Of a DNA stretch of 64,000 nucleotides, positions 48,116-59,120 are shown piece after piece. Origin of the DNA: Liolophura sinensis (taxonomy: Eukaryota > Mollusca > Polyplacophora > Chitonida > Chitonidae); the NCBI RefSeq assembly GCF_032854445.1, contig NC_088307.1:24005953-24069952 (forward strand), read 5' to 3'. The translations under genes and the position numbers were made by a program. Each line of letters opens with the position of its first letter. Position 1 is the stretch's first letter. The notes below the pieces were generated by a model. It saw only the letters and a list, made by a program, of their open reading frames with translations. It made no database searches and was not told the DNA's origin.

Positions 48116-48436
48116 TTTTTTTTTTGGTATGACATGTATTACAAATACATCAAATGCTAAGGTGTTAAAACACAAACCAAATAAATATGCATAATCATAG
48201 ATTAAGATATAATTGTCGTTTCCAATAAAGTGTTAAGAACAGCATACAACAGAGGAAACACCCCTAAGTACTGTCCAGGAAATATTTTTCTGTCGTCTGG
48301 TTGGACCCAGTGGGTACCAGTGACATCAAAATACATGTGTTTTTGCTTGAAATACATGGTTTAAATTTAATTCGGCGAATGCATTTAAAGCTCTATATAC
48401 ATGTATATGTATATATTTTGAATGGAGGAGTCAAGC

Positions 48437-48592
48437 AGTGTGCCAGCAACCTGCTGATGGTTGTGGGTTTCCCCCGGGCTCTGCCCGGTTTACTCCCACC
48501 ATGATGCTGGCCGCCGTCGTATAAGTGAAAGATACTTGAGTACTGCGTAAAACACCAATGAAATAAATAAATAAATAAATAAATAAATAAAG
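48437..48592 (+). mobile_element. SINE-A copy, 5'-truncated
   Basis: Starts near TGTGCCAGCAACCTGCTGAT and runs through CCCCCGGGCTCTGCCCGG to an (AAAT)8-type tail. Together with a flanking T/A stretch it yields spurious - strand open frames. Confidence 0.9.
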
Positions 48593-48889
48593 CAGCCTGA
48601 GTATTATTACTATAGCTAAAAGCTGGTATGACGTCACTAATCCTAATAATGTCAAAAATAGAATCCAGTGTTTCATTTGCATTTTACTCATTGGAAGGAA
48701 ATTATCTTCCTGGACAGAATTTGTTGATCTTTTATCAGATATATACTTCAGGGGAAATGTTTTCTTTGCCTTTAATTCGCTTGAGGCTACACACTTTACT
48801 AATCAGAAGATAAATTTTTTTTCTCTCTCTGAGATTTACGATTTTCGTGGCCTTAGGTTTGTATGCTTCTCCAAGCATGTGACAAATCA

Positions 48890-49012
48890 AAGCACCGACG
48901 TAAATGTGCAGCGGAGCGAGCCACATCTGGATTCGAACTCTTGATCTCACTGAACTAGGTCTTCTTGACCTATAACAGTGCTGAACGCTTATCCACTTTG
49001 CCTCAGTAAATT
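48890..49012 (-). mobile_element. tRNA-like SINE head (SINE-C type), decayed
   Basis: CATCTGGATTCGAACTCTTG followed by GCTGAACGCTTATCCACTTT has the same arrangement as at 16.7 and 42.9 kb: B-box complement, then A-box complement. The rest of the element is not recognised. Confidence 0.45.
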
Positions 49013-49511
49013 AAGACATCGTCTGAGATTAGGGATTAAACAGTGTCGGTAAATATCGATCAGCAAATATCACGTCTTCATTTGTTTAGTAAAACATGCA
49101 CATGTGTTAGTGACACCGACATCGACAGTGAATCTATTATAGTGATTACAAAAAAAAAAAAAACAAAAAAAAAAAAACCCATCTGACAATCACACATTTC
49201 TGTGACCATACACTGGCTGTTTCAACATAGAAATGTATAAGGCGTTATAGGTTAGTTTGTGAAAAGTGCGTGATTTTTGTTTACGGAAAATAAAATAAAA
49301 AACAGTTTTCTTTTCTGTAATTTTGTGGTCTCTGTTTACGTCATATATATTACAAATAGATATAATATATTATAAAACGCTCCACTAAAAAAACCTTAAC
49401 TGGTGGATTAATACAAATGATGACATCACACGTTTGACCTAAGTCTGCTCAAGCCGTGGGGCCAGGGGATGTATAAGCTGCTAATTTTTAACCAATTGCG
49501 TGAACCATGAG

Positions 49512-49600
49512 AATAAAACTCGAAATGAGGTAAATTAACAAAGGACCGTATTTCACAGGTACCGTGTGATCATTTGCCAACAATCACACTGTACTATTTG
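49512..49600 (+). repeat. Dispersed repeat R3 fragment
   Basis: ATAAAACTCGAAATGAGGTA, CCGTGTGATCATTTGCC, AACAATCACACTGTAC. The 3' part is lost. Confidence 0.6.
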
Positions 49601-50411
49601 GTTGTACTGTTGCACCCCTTTGCGAGATCAGAGATGTGAACCAGGAAAAGTATATCTCGAAGCCATCAGCCAATATTTCATTATATCTATATTTCCTCTT
49701 TTGTTGTGCGTGTAAATACTTTGTGCGTTACGTAATATTTTAACTTGCACTACTTAACAGCTGTACATAAGGCAGAAGTAATCAATAAGGTAAAAGTAGT
49801 TACTGTGGTTAATAAATGGTAAGTCAACTGTGGAAGAAGCCACGAATTCAGCAGTCAGTCATTCGATCAATACAATCTATTAACCAACCATCTATCCAGT
49901 CAATCACCACAAAAATTTCAAATACAAGCATGTTAGTAATTGAAGTCTAGTATTTATGACTGAACCAAAAATCACACACCTATATTTTAAAAAAGGGTTG
50001 TTTGAGTAAGGGAGCCTAGAGGAAAAACATGTTGTCGAATTCAATCAACGATACGGTTGGCTGATAGACAGGCACGGCCCAGGCCTACTGCATGAGAGAC
50101 GTGTGCGTATACACATCGCAACCGTCACATTCATTTCACATATTTGCCCGCAAACAGTTTCTCTTCGCAAGATTTTGCAAAATCAATTCATTTTAACGCT
50201 CATGGACGTACTTCAATGTGTTGACTTTTGTGTCGAGTCAGCTAACAGCTGTGACATGGCTGTATAGTTTAAAGCCTGCGGGGCTTCCCAGCTGTCACCT
50301 ATGTGTAACTGACATAGCACTAAGGTATATACATAAGAGTGCTGATAGGCAGGTTTCACAATGTGGGAAATAATAGTTTATATAGTATATGTTTATTCAA
50401 GGACACAGGCA

Positions 50412-50483
50412 GGGGATATAGCTCAGTGGTAGAGCATTCGACTGCAGATCGAGAGGTCTCCGGTTCGATCCCGGATGTCCCCT
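50412..50483 (+). tRNA. tRNA-Cys (GCA), first gene of the array (type A)
   Basis: Sequence identical to the 43153 gene. It is followed by TTATTTTG (terminator) and the 521-bp A-type spacer, but its upstream flank differs from the other A-type genes, so it marks the left edge of the array. Confidence 0.97.
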
Positions 50484-51004
50484 TATTTTGTAACTCCACT
50501 TCTTAGATACACTACAATTTTTATTCAAGCTTTTCTTAAGGTTCATTGCATTTAACGAATTTTAAAAAGAAGCAACGCATATTACAATCTTAATTATATA
50601 ATCTTAGCGCTCGAGGTCAGAGGAAATGTGTGTTATTAGAATTAATTCTCGCCTGACTACTTAAAGTGATTTGATTTCTCAGTGTGCGCGGATTATTTTT
50701 AACTGCCAAAACAAAGGGTAAGCTTTCCAAGACGTTATGTGGGATACTTCATCGAATCATATATTCATTTGGTGTAGTATTTTGCAATTTGTTATAAATA
50801 TTCTTTCTTCAAATTGTATGCATCAATGTTGAATTAGAGTGTTTTCCCATACTGAAGTGTTGCAATGAATTGCATCATAGCTTACTTCGTCTAATGCGGC
50901 TTAATTACGCGTTGCACAATCTACGCCAACTGAATACAAATTAGTTTGATGTTTACATCTGCCCATATCCGCATATCCACACTGGAGCATCGAAATTTCT
51001 AAGC

Positions 51005-51076
51005 GGGGATATAGCTCAGTGGTAGAGCATTCGACTGCAGATCGAGAGGTCTCCGGTTCGATCCCGGATGTCCCCT
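51005..51076 (+). tRNA. tRNA-Cys (GCA), array, type B
   Basis: Consensus sequence. Upstream flank ends GCATCGAAATTTCTAAGC; downstream TCTATTTTC provides a T-run terminator and opens the 400-bp B-type spacer. Confidence 0.97.
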
Positions 51077-51476
51077 TCTATTTTCTCTTTTTATTCTGTT
51101 ATGTACGTTTTCACTAAAAAGAAGTATATTATTTATTTATTTATTTATTTATTTAATTGACTGGTCTTTTATATCGTATATTCTTACTTTGTTGCATTGT
51201 GGTTTTTGTTAAACCTTGTTTTGGAAACTGTTCTTGCGATTATTGATGGGGAACTTCCATTGTGGTTGAGGACTGAATAAGTATTTCAAATATATCAATG
51301 TATGTTAGAAATATTTGTTTTCATTAACTGAGTATCATAACTATTGCTCTGCATTTATCTGCTAGCGTAACTACAGCTTTCAGTTTTTGGCTGTTAGATA
51401 TGTTCCATATTGATTTTCCAGGGACAATTTTTAGATTTGTACTGCCTTTAGTGGTGAAAGAGTACACCAGTGTTGT

Positions 51477-51548
51477 GGGGATATAGCTCAGTGGTAGAGC
51501 ATTCGACTGCAGATCGAGAGGTCTCCGGTTCGATCCCGGATGTCCCCT
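51477..51548 (+). tRNA. tRNA-Cys (GCA), array, type A
   Basis: Consensus sequence. Upstream flank GGTGAAAGAGTACACCAGTG; downstream AATTTTGTAACTCC opens a 519-bp A spacer nearly identical to the one at 50484. Confidence 0.97.
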
Positions 51549-52067
51549 AATTTTGTAACTCCACTTCTTAGATACACTGCAATTTTTATTCAAGCGTTTC
51601 TTAAGGTTCATTGCATTTAACGAATTTAAAAAAAAGCAACGCATAGTACAATCTTAATTATATAATCTTAGCGCTCGAGGTCAGAGGAAATGTGTGTTAT
51701 AGAATTAACTCTCGCCTGACTACTTAAAGTGAATTGATTTCTCAGTGTACGCGGATTATTTTTAACTGCCAAAACAAAGGGTAAGCTTTCCAAGACGTTA
51801 TGTGGGATACTTCATCGAATCATATATACATTTGGTGTAGTATTTTGCAATTTGTTATAAATATTCTTTTGTCAAATTGTATGCATCAATATTGAATTAG
51901 AGTATTTTCCCATACTGAAGTGTTGCAATGAATTGCATCATAGCTTACTTCGTCTAATGCGGCTTAATTACGCGTTGCACAATCTACGCCAACTGAATAT
52001 AAACTAGTTTGATGTTTACATCTGCCCATATCCGGATATCCACATTGGAGCATCGAATCGCCCAAGC

Positions 52068-52139
52068 GGGGATATAGCTCAGTGGTAGAGCATTCGACTG
52101 CAGATCGAGAGGTCTCCGGTTCGATCCCGGATGTCCCCT
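52068..52139 (+). tRNA. tRNA-Cys (GCA), array, type B, beside the LINE
   Basis: Consensus sequence with B-type flanks. It is the last tRNA before the LINE, whose 5' end begins about 360 bp downstream in the B spacer. Confidence 0.97.
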
Positions 52140-52663
52140 TCTATCTTCTTTTTTTTTATTCTGTTATGTACGTTTTCAATAAAAAAAAGTATATTATTTA
52201 TTTATTTAATTGACTGGTGTTTTATATCGTACATTCTTACTTCGTTGCATTGTGGTTTTTGTTAAACCTTGTTTTGGAAATTGTTCTTGCGATTATTGAT
52301 GGGGAACTTCCATTGTGGTTGAGAACTGATTAAGCATTTCAAGTATATCAATGTATGTTAGAAATATTTGTTTTCATTAACTGAGTATCATAACTATTGC
52401 TCTGCATTTATCTGCTAGCGTAACTACAGCTTTCAGTTTTTGGCTGTTAGATATGTTCCATATTGATTTTCCAGGGACAAAAAAAAAGTATATTATATGG
52501 GGGAAAACACCAGGGGAGGTGGAGTGAAGACGTGCTTTTTTACAGCGCAACAAATCGGTGGCATCCTTAGGTGTAGTGATTATTTTTGTACAATATTATT
52601 GTGCCATATTGTTGACAAGACTTAGCTGAGTTCGAGGGTGTCTTTATTTGTGGGATTTGGGCC

Positions 52664-53996
52664 GTGGCCCAGTCAAAATTCATGATAATGTCGAAGCCTG
52701 TTTATTTCCCTGTTCTGAACAAGCCGGACAGGCCATTGTCCGTAGCTATGTCTTCACGTAGCAGTGTAAGCTTTTCATCTGCCGTCCAAAGAGACTTTAT
52801 TGGGGCTTTGTCAAGTGTGATTAACATCAAATCTGACTTAGTGTGTTTTCAAAAGAATTACCTGAAGAAGATTTTCTATGTTCGTGTTGCCACACAGGCT
52901 GCACATAGTGCTCTGTTAAAGCAGGAAAAGTTTGTTATTGGTGGCATCGTATGGAATATTACCCCGGCCAGTTCTGTGTTTATGAACCTTACTGCTCACT
53001 GGGCTCCTGATGAAATGTCGGATGATTTGATAGGGTCCGCTTTGAAACCATACGGAGAGTGCCTTAGTGTTACGAAATCGCGGTTTTCTGACAAGGAATT
53101 TGCGGGCGTGCGAACTGGTATTCGCGTATATCGGTTGAGGTGCCACAAAACGCGGTATGTGCCGAACTTAATTAACCTGGGGGGTGAGGTAGTAATGTTT
53201 ACATACCCTGGGCAAATCTACGAATGTAGAAAGTGTGGACAAATGGGCATAAAGCCATGGAATGCTGTGCCTCATGGTGCGATAACTGTCCGGGGTTCTC
53301 CCCCCATGATGATCCCCACACTGTGAAGGATTGTACACGAGCGTGTCGTATGTGTGGCTCGATGGAACGGCGAGCGTGCAGGGCCCCGATCAGGACGTCA
53401 TAATTGACGTTGACGTTGTTGGGGGCGGTAGCGGCGATGACTTAGAGTTTCCGCGTCCTGCCATGGAAATTGTTAAACTGGACAAGGACAACAACATAAT
53501 TGACAACGAAGGAGAAGATGGTGATCATGTTGACGTAGATAGTGATGATGATGGTGATAGTGGTGATGGTGATGATGATGATAACGAAGAAATGGGCGCA
53601 GATGACGAAACTGAGATTGACGCTACCAGAGCGGAGGATAATCCAGTGGGTGACATGGAGTGTGACAGAGGTACGCGCGTTGTACCTAATGTCACCAAAG
53701 ACCGTGATGGTGTGACCAGAGATTTGTCTGGTGCGATAAAAGTCGAGGCGGAAGTCCACTGCGTGCGATCTCCAGAGCCCGTTGAACAAAAGAGAGCAAA
53801 ACTGGACAATGAACCGGAGGGGACGTCATCGGCATTATGGAGCACTCTACCGTCGGATTGCGTAATGTAGGGGCACTCGGACATATCTGAAATCATGACA
53901 ACCACCCCCTCTCAAGGTACTGATAAAATGTTATTAGAGTATCGGCGCAGGAAATATTTCGCCTTTCGTTCGAGAGCGCGTAAAGACAATGAATAG
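52664..53996 (+). pseudogene. LINE ORF1 (RRM-like/zinc-knuckle RNA-binding protein), frameshifted
   Basis: Residues 1-190 of the first open segment (52664-53326) contain the typical Tx1-type segment GVRTGIRVYRLR...NLINLGGEVV...YPGQIYECRKCGQMG, leading into zinc knuckles. Just after GQMG the frame shifts: the knuckle cysteines and histidines (ECCASWC, CTRACRMCGSME) continue in a second frame and an acidic, Asp/Glu-rich tail (53.4-53.9 kb) in a third. A TAG at 53868 interrupts the tail, which stays open to 53996. The start at 52664 is the upstream limit of the frame (no ATG there); the first ATG lies a few codons in. The product would coat LINE RNA. No intact protein can be made. Confidence 0.8.
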
Positions 53997-54074
53997 ATTT
54001 TACTAGGATATGTTCATGGATATGCTCCCACATGAAAAATGGGTATGTACCTTCATATTTTTCTTATCTGTTTA

Positions 54075-57000
54075 ATGTCTCTCGTATCTAACATACGTTT
54101 TGGCAGTTTAAATGTTAATGGCCTGCGTGCTGTTACAAAGCAGGAGCAGGTACAACAATTTGTTTTTGATAACAATATTGATATTTTGTTCTTACAAGAA
54201 ACACATTTTCAAGATTATAAGGACGCTAGGAATTTTAAAATTCCAGGGGATGCTAGGTGGGCCTACGGCTCAAATAAAAGTTGTGGGGTAGGGATTGTGA
54301 TTAGATACACTGTTGACTGTGTAATACGTAATGTCGTTAGATGTCCTAACGGGCGTAACATAAGTGTTAAAGTGACAATTAATGACACGGCTCTTAATCT
54401 GATATGTATATATGCTCCTAATAATCCACAGGATAGGAAAGAATTCATTTCTAACTTAGACTGTGTAATGCGTGTGAGTGAATTAGTCATTCTTGGTGGG
54501 GATTTTAACTGCGTTGAAAATATTATATTGGATAGAAATGGGTCCGCAAATAATGTGAGAAATGTTGGTATTGATGAGATTAATAGTATTAAATATGATT
54601 TTGAGGTGTGTGATATTTTTGGGAAGTTTCATCCGGACAAACGGTGCTACACCTGGTCAAGAGGCCAGTGCGCTAGTCGACTTGATAGATTCTACCTTCC
54701 TAATGCTGTTCAGAGTTATGTAACCTTTTGTGATGTTAAACATGTCTCCTTTTCTGATCATTCTTGTCCTATTGTTGATGTAAATTTTACGGATGTAATT
54801 ACTTGGGGTCCGTTTTATTGGAAATGTAACACTTCTGTTTTGTATGACGATGAACTTGCTGTACAAATAAATGATGTCTTTGTAAGTATTTTTTCTGATT
54901 GTGACATTTGTGATGATACCTTAGTGGACAGGTGGGAGGCTTTCAAAAAGGATTGCAAAGATGTAATACGTAATTATTTTTCCCAAGTTTCATTAAGGAA
55001 AAAGAGCCAGTTGTTGGATCTACAAGATGAAGTGAATGTATTAAAGACAAACCCTGTTGTAAATAGTGATAAGATTGATAATGTAAAGAAGACTATTAAT
55101 TGTTTAAATAGAGACAGACAGGATCGGTTATTAGGGTTATGGCTGTTCACTTTGATAAGGGGGAAAAGCCTACGAAGTATTTTATTAGGAGGGAAGTGGG
55201 GAGGGGGAAAAAGAAAATGATAAAGAAAATTAGGTGTCATGGGAATGAGTCTCAGTCCCATAAATCCCAGCATGAAATTGCTAAATGTATCAGGTCATAT
55301 TACAAACAATTGTACAGCAAGCAGGATACTGATTTTGTGTGTCAGAATTACCGAAGTTAAATGATAATTGTAAAGCTCAAATGTGAAGGCGCATTGACGG
55401 AACAAGAGCTCTTGTTTGCTGTAAATAATATGTGTAAATACCGTTCGCCTGGTTGTGATGGCTTACTGACCGAGTTTTATGTAACGTTCTGGCCTCTGAT
55501 TGGCAATGTATTTACTGAAGTTGTCAATTGTTGTTTTCGCTCCGGCAGTTTAAGTCCGTCCCAGCGGAGTGGTTTTATCACCTTGCTATGTAAGGACCCC
55601 AATAATGCAACGGACATAAGGAATTGGAGGCCTATTAGTTTACTGAACGTAGATTACAAAATTGTGTCAAAAGCTTTGTGTAATCGTTTAAAATCTGTTA
55701 TTGACAACGTGGTTAATCAGAACCAAACTTGTGGAATACCAGGTCGTAGTATATTCGACAATTTACATCTTTTACGTAATGTCTATGATTACGTGGAACA
55801 GAAAGATTTGAAGGCATGCTTTTTAAACTTAGATCAGGAGAAGGCTTTTGGCAGGATTCATGGGCCCTTTTTGTTCAAATGTTTAGAGATGTTTAATTTT
55901 GGGCCCGAATTTTGTGCATGGGTTAAATTACTGTACACAAATATCTCCAGCAGTGTGATTGTAAATGGACACATAAGTCAACAATTTAGTTTAAATAGAG
56001 GAGTCCGCCAGGGGTGTTCCGTATCTCCACTGTTGTGCGTTTTGTCTTTAGAGCCGTTTATATCGGCGCTTAGGAAGTCCAGTGTGATTAATGGTGTTGC
56101 CATGCCAGGAAAAACTAAGCTGGCTAAGGTTTCTGCCTTTGCGGATGACACTGCGGCAATTCTCTCAGATGAAAGTTCCGTGCAAGAAGTGGTTACTTTG
56201 ACAGAAAATTACGGCAGGGCATCTGGGGCAAAACTGAATGTGTCCAAGACCACTGTCCTACCTATTGGGAATTGGGATAGTTCGTTAGTGCCTGATTTAG
56301 GGTTGAATACTGTTCAGAATTCCAAAATTTGTGGAATTTTTTTTTTGGAAAAGAGGAACTCAACTGTACTCGTGTCTTAAATAAAGTTAAGAAGAATGTA
56401 ACTTCTTGGTGTGGAAGATATTTAACTCTTAGAGGGAGGGCTGTACTAATTAACACTGTCGCCCTAGCGGTTTTATGGTTCACAGCACAATGTACTTTGT
56501 TACCTGCTAAATGTGTCACCCAATGTACGCAGATAGTATTTAAATTTTTGTGAAATAATAAGCCTGAGAGTTTAAAGCGGGTTGTTGTACACAATAAATT
56601 TAAGAGTGGAGGTTTAAATGTTCATAATGTTGAGTGCAAAGCGAAAGCTTTAGACGTACGGCACGTATTAAAATTGGTTTATGGTACTGAGGCTGACTGG
56701 AAATATTTTGCGATTTACTGGTTAGGTTTATCTTTGAGGAGTGTTTGTCCTGAATTTGCCAGGCACAGTGTCCCACGCTCAGAACTTAGCACACCCTTCT
56801 ACCAGTTTGCGATAAATGCTTTTAAGGAATTCTATAGTGGTCAAACGTTACCTTCTGTGATGTACCCTAGTAAAGTTATTTATGATCAGCTTGTCACGAA
56901 AGCCTTACAGGCGCCACGGGTGATGCTAACATCTCCGCAGTTGAGATGGGGTGTTGTTTGGAAAACGGTTTTCCACAAGTTTTTAGATCATAACTTGATC

Positions 57001-57403
57001 AATTTCTGTTTTAAGCTTGTTCATAATATTTTGCCCGTCAAAGAAAGACTACTGAGGCGTAATATCGCCACTGACGACTCCTGTGTATTTTGTTCTGGTT
57101 CGGAAACACAGTTTGTTGTCTCTCGGGTGTTGCAGGAATTCAGCCGGGTGTTTGTTCTTTATGGTTGCGTTTTGCCGAATTTACAAATCAGATAATTTTC
57201 CTCTTAGTTCGGAAGTGAGGGCTGTTGTGTTATATATAATTACAGTGTTACAATTTTCTACTTGGTGTGCAAGAAACGAAGTGGTGTTTCAGAATAAGCA
57301 AAGAGATGCAAGTACGATCGTTGCCGTGGCTAAAGGTATGATTAAGACAAGAGTTCATGTTGATTTCTATCGGTTAAATCGGTCAATGTTTCAAAAGTAT
57401 TAG
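54075..57403 (+). pseudogene. LINE ORF2 (APE endonuclease + reverse transcriptase), frameshifted
   Basis: The endonuclease spans about 54.09-54.8 kb, with GSLNVNGLR, LFLQETHF, CIYAPN, GGDFN and FSDHSCP motifs carrying the catalytic Asn, Glu, Tyr, Asp/Asn and His residues. The linker moves to another frame near 55.13 kb (GEKPTKYF). A stop at 55358-55360 precedes the reverse transcriptase (55.36-56.33 kb): RSPGCDGL, NWRPISLL, FLNLDQEKAF, GVRQGCSVSPLL and the catalytic box FADD at 56138-56149. The C-terminal domain changes frame near 56.35 kb, has a TGA at 56551-56553, then a Cys-rich DDSCVFCSGSETQ segment and a last frame change near 57.15 kb. Several independent lesions show long inactivity. 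Confidence 0.85.
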
Positions 57404-57996
57404 TGTCACAACGAAATCTTCTGACAAGCTAGTTTATTTACTCCGCTAACAAAGTGATTTGATGATTACAAGTCTCACACAGCAGCCCCAACTTGTCTGT
57501 GATATGTTTTGTTTTTAACTGGGTTGCGCTGTGAATCTCAATATTACTCTGTTACTGATATGTCATAGTGTATGTATGTTTTCGTTAACGTTTACTGGGA
57601 ATAAATTCAATCTTTTCCAAAAAAAAAAATATTATTTATTTATTTATTTAATTGCGATTATTGATGGGGAACTTAATTGACTGGTGTTTTATATCGTACA
57701 TTCTTACTTTGTTGCATTGGGGTTTTTGTTAAACGTTGTTTTGGAAATTGTTCTTGCGATTATTGATGGGGAACTTCCATTGTGGTTGAGGACTGAATAA
57801 GTATTTCAAATATATCAATGTATGTTAGAAATGTTTGTTTTCATTAACTGATTATCATAACTATTGCCATGCATTTATCTGCTAGCGTAACCTCAGCTTT
57901 CAGTTTTTGGCTGTTAGATATGTTCCATATTGATTTTCCAGGGACAATTTTTAGATTTGTACTGCCTTTAGTGGTGAAAGAGGAGAGCAGTTTTGT

Positions 57997-58068
57997 GTGG
58001 ATATAGCTCAGTGGTAGAGCATTCGACTGCAGATCGAGAGGTCTCCGGTTCGATCCCGGATGTCCCCT
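57997..58068 (+). tRNA. tRNA-Cys (GCA), array, type A, acceptor-stem variant
   Basis: The gene starts GTGGATA instead of GGGGATA, giving a U:C mismatch at the second acceptor pair; everything else is consensus, including the anticodon, T arm and terminator. It may be weakened. It is the first tRNA after the LINE. Confidence 0.85.
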
Positions 58069-58587
58069 AATTTTGTAACTCCACTTCTTAGATACACTAC
58101 AATTTTTATTCAAGCGTTTCTCAAGGTTCATTGCATTTAACGAATTTTTAGAAAAGCGACACATAGTACAATCTTAATTATATAATCTTAGCGCTCGAGG
58201 TCAGAGGAAATGTGTGTTATAGAATTAACTCTCGCCTGACTACTTAAAGTGATTTGATTTCTCAGTGTACGCGGATTATTTTTTGCTGCCAAAACAAAGG
58301 GTAAGCTTTCCAAGACGTTATGTGAGTTACTTTATCAAATCATATATACATTTGGTGTAGTATTTTGCAATTTGTTATAAATATTCTTTTGTCAAATTGT
58401 ATGTATCAATGTTGAATTAGAGTGTTTTCCCATACTGAAGTGTTGCAATGAATTGCATCACAGCTTACTTCGTCTAATGCGGCTTAATTACGCGTTGCAC
58501 AATCTACGCCAACTAAATATAAAATGGTTTGATGTTTACATCCGCCCATATCTGAATACCCACATTGGAGCATCGAAACCCCCAAGC

Positions 58588-58659
58588 GGGGATATAGCTC
58601 AGTGGTAGAGCATTCGACTGCAGATCGAGAGGTCTCCGGTTCGATCCCGGATGTCCCCT
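58588..58659 (+). tRNA. tRNA-Cys (GCA), array, type B
   Basis: Consensus sequence with B-type upstream flank (GCATCGAAACCCCCAAGC) and T-run terminator (CTGTTTTTACTTTTT). Confidence 0.97.
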
Positions 58660-59048
58660 ACTGTTTTTACTTTTTATTCTGTTATATACGTTTGCACTAC
58701 AAAACAGTATATTATTTGTTTTTTTAATTGACTGGTGTTTTATATCGTGCATTCTTACTTTTAACGCATTGGGGTTTTTGTTAAACCTTGTTTTGGAAAC
58801 TGTTCCTGCGATTATTGATGGGGAACTTCCATTGTGGTTGAGGACTGAATAAGTATTTCAAATATATCAATGTATGTTAGAAATATTTGTTTTCATGAAC
58901 TGAGTATCATAACTATTGCTCTGCATTTATCTGCTAGCGTAACTACAGCTTTCAGTTTTTGGCTGTAAGATATGTTCCATATTGATTTTCCAGGGACAAT
59001 TTTTAGATTTGTACTGCTTTTAGTGGTGAAAGAGGAGAACAGTGTTGT

Positions 59049-59120
59049 GGGGATATAGCTCAGTGGTAGAGCATTCGACTGCAGATCGAGAGGTCTCCGG
59101 TTCGATCCCGGATGTTCCCT
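59049..59120 (+). tRNA. tRNA-Cys (GCA), right edge of the array
   Basis: The upstream flank is of type A, but the downstream flank switches to different sequence shared with the 47.2 kb locus. The 3' acceptor strand reads TGTTCCC, turning one G:C into G:U; the fold is otherwise intact. A T-run terminator follows. Confidence 0.93.

Larger units (their letters stand above)
43225..50411. other. Intergenic region between the first tRNA-Cys gene and the array
   Basis: Holds SINE-A copies (43.9, 48.4 kb), SINE-B copies (46.2, 47.9 kb), R4 repeats, the (ATGT)n microsatellite, one - strand tRNA-Cys and its duplicated flank. No protein gene is recognised. Confidence 0.7.
52497..57629 (+). mobile_element. 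Tx1/L1-like non-LTR retrotransposon (LINE), degraded, inserted in a tRNA-Cys spacer
   Basis: A 5.1 kb element with 5' UTR, ORF1 (RNA-binding, zinc knuckle), ORF2 (endonuclease, reverse transcriptase) and a short 3' UTR ending in oligo(A). The 5' end begins ATGGGGGAAAACACC after AAAAAAAAGTATATTAT. The 3' end is CTTTTCC plus an A-run followed by ATATTAT, giving a possible 7-bp target duplication (ATATTAT). Clade assignment rests on the APE-type endonuclease, the ORF1 layout and RT phrases such as RPISLLNVDYKI; it is from memory of the families. About four to five frameshifts and two in-frame stops are visible, so it is inactive, but the sequence is still easy to read. Confidence 0.9.
50412..59120 (+). 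repeat. Tandem array of dimeric tRNA-Cys units (about 1.06 kb period)
   Basis: Successive tRNA starts are 593, 472, 591, (LINE), 591 and 461 bp apart, alternating A-type spacers (519-521 bp) and B-type spacers (389-400 bp). A spacers share GTAACTCCACTTCTTAGATA and GCGCTCGAGGTCAGAGGAAA; B spacers share TGTTTTGGAAA, GATTATTGATGGGGAACTTC and CCATATTGATTTTCCAGGGA. The repeat unit is thus a tRNA-A/spacer/tRNA-B/spacer dimer present about three times. Each B spacer contains a short SINE-A 3' remnant (ATTGACTGGTGTTTTATATC beside TTTA repeats). Confidence 0.93.

Noticed and set aside
51324-51644. Open frames containing RGHPGSNRRPLDLQSNALPL (also near 57.9 and 58.6 kb)
   Set aside because: This peptide is the antisense translation of the tRNA-Cys gene, a known source of false proteins.
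53442-53905. Open frames on the - strand (115 and 126 codons)
   Set aside because: Shadows of the acidic, GAT/GAC-rich tail of LINE ORF1.
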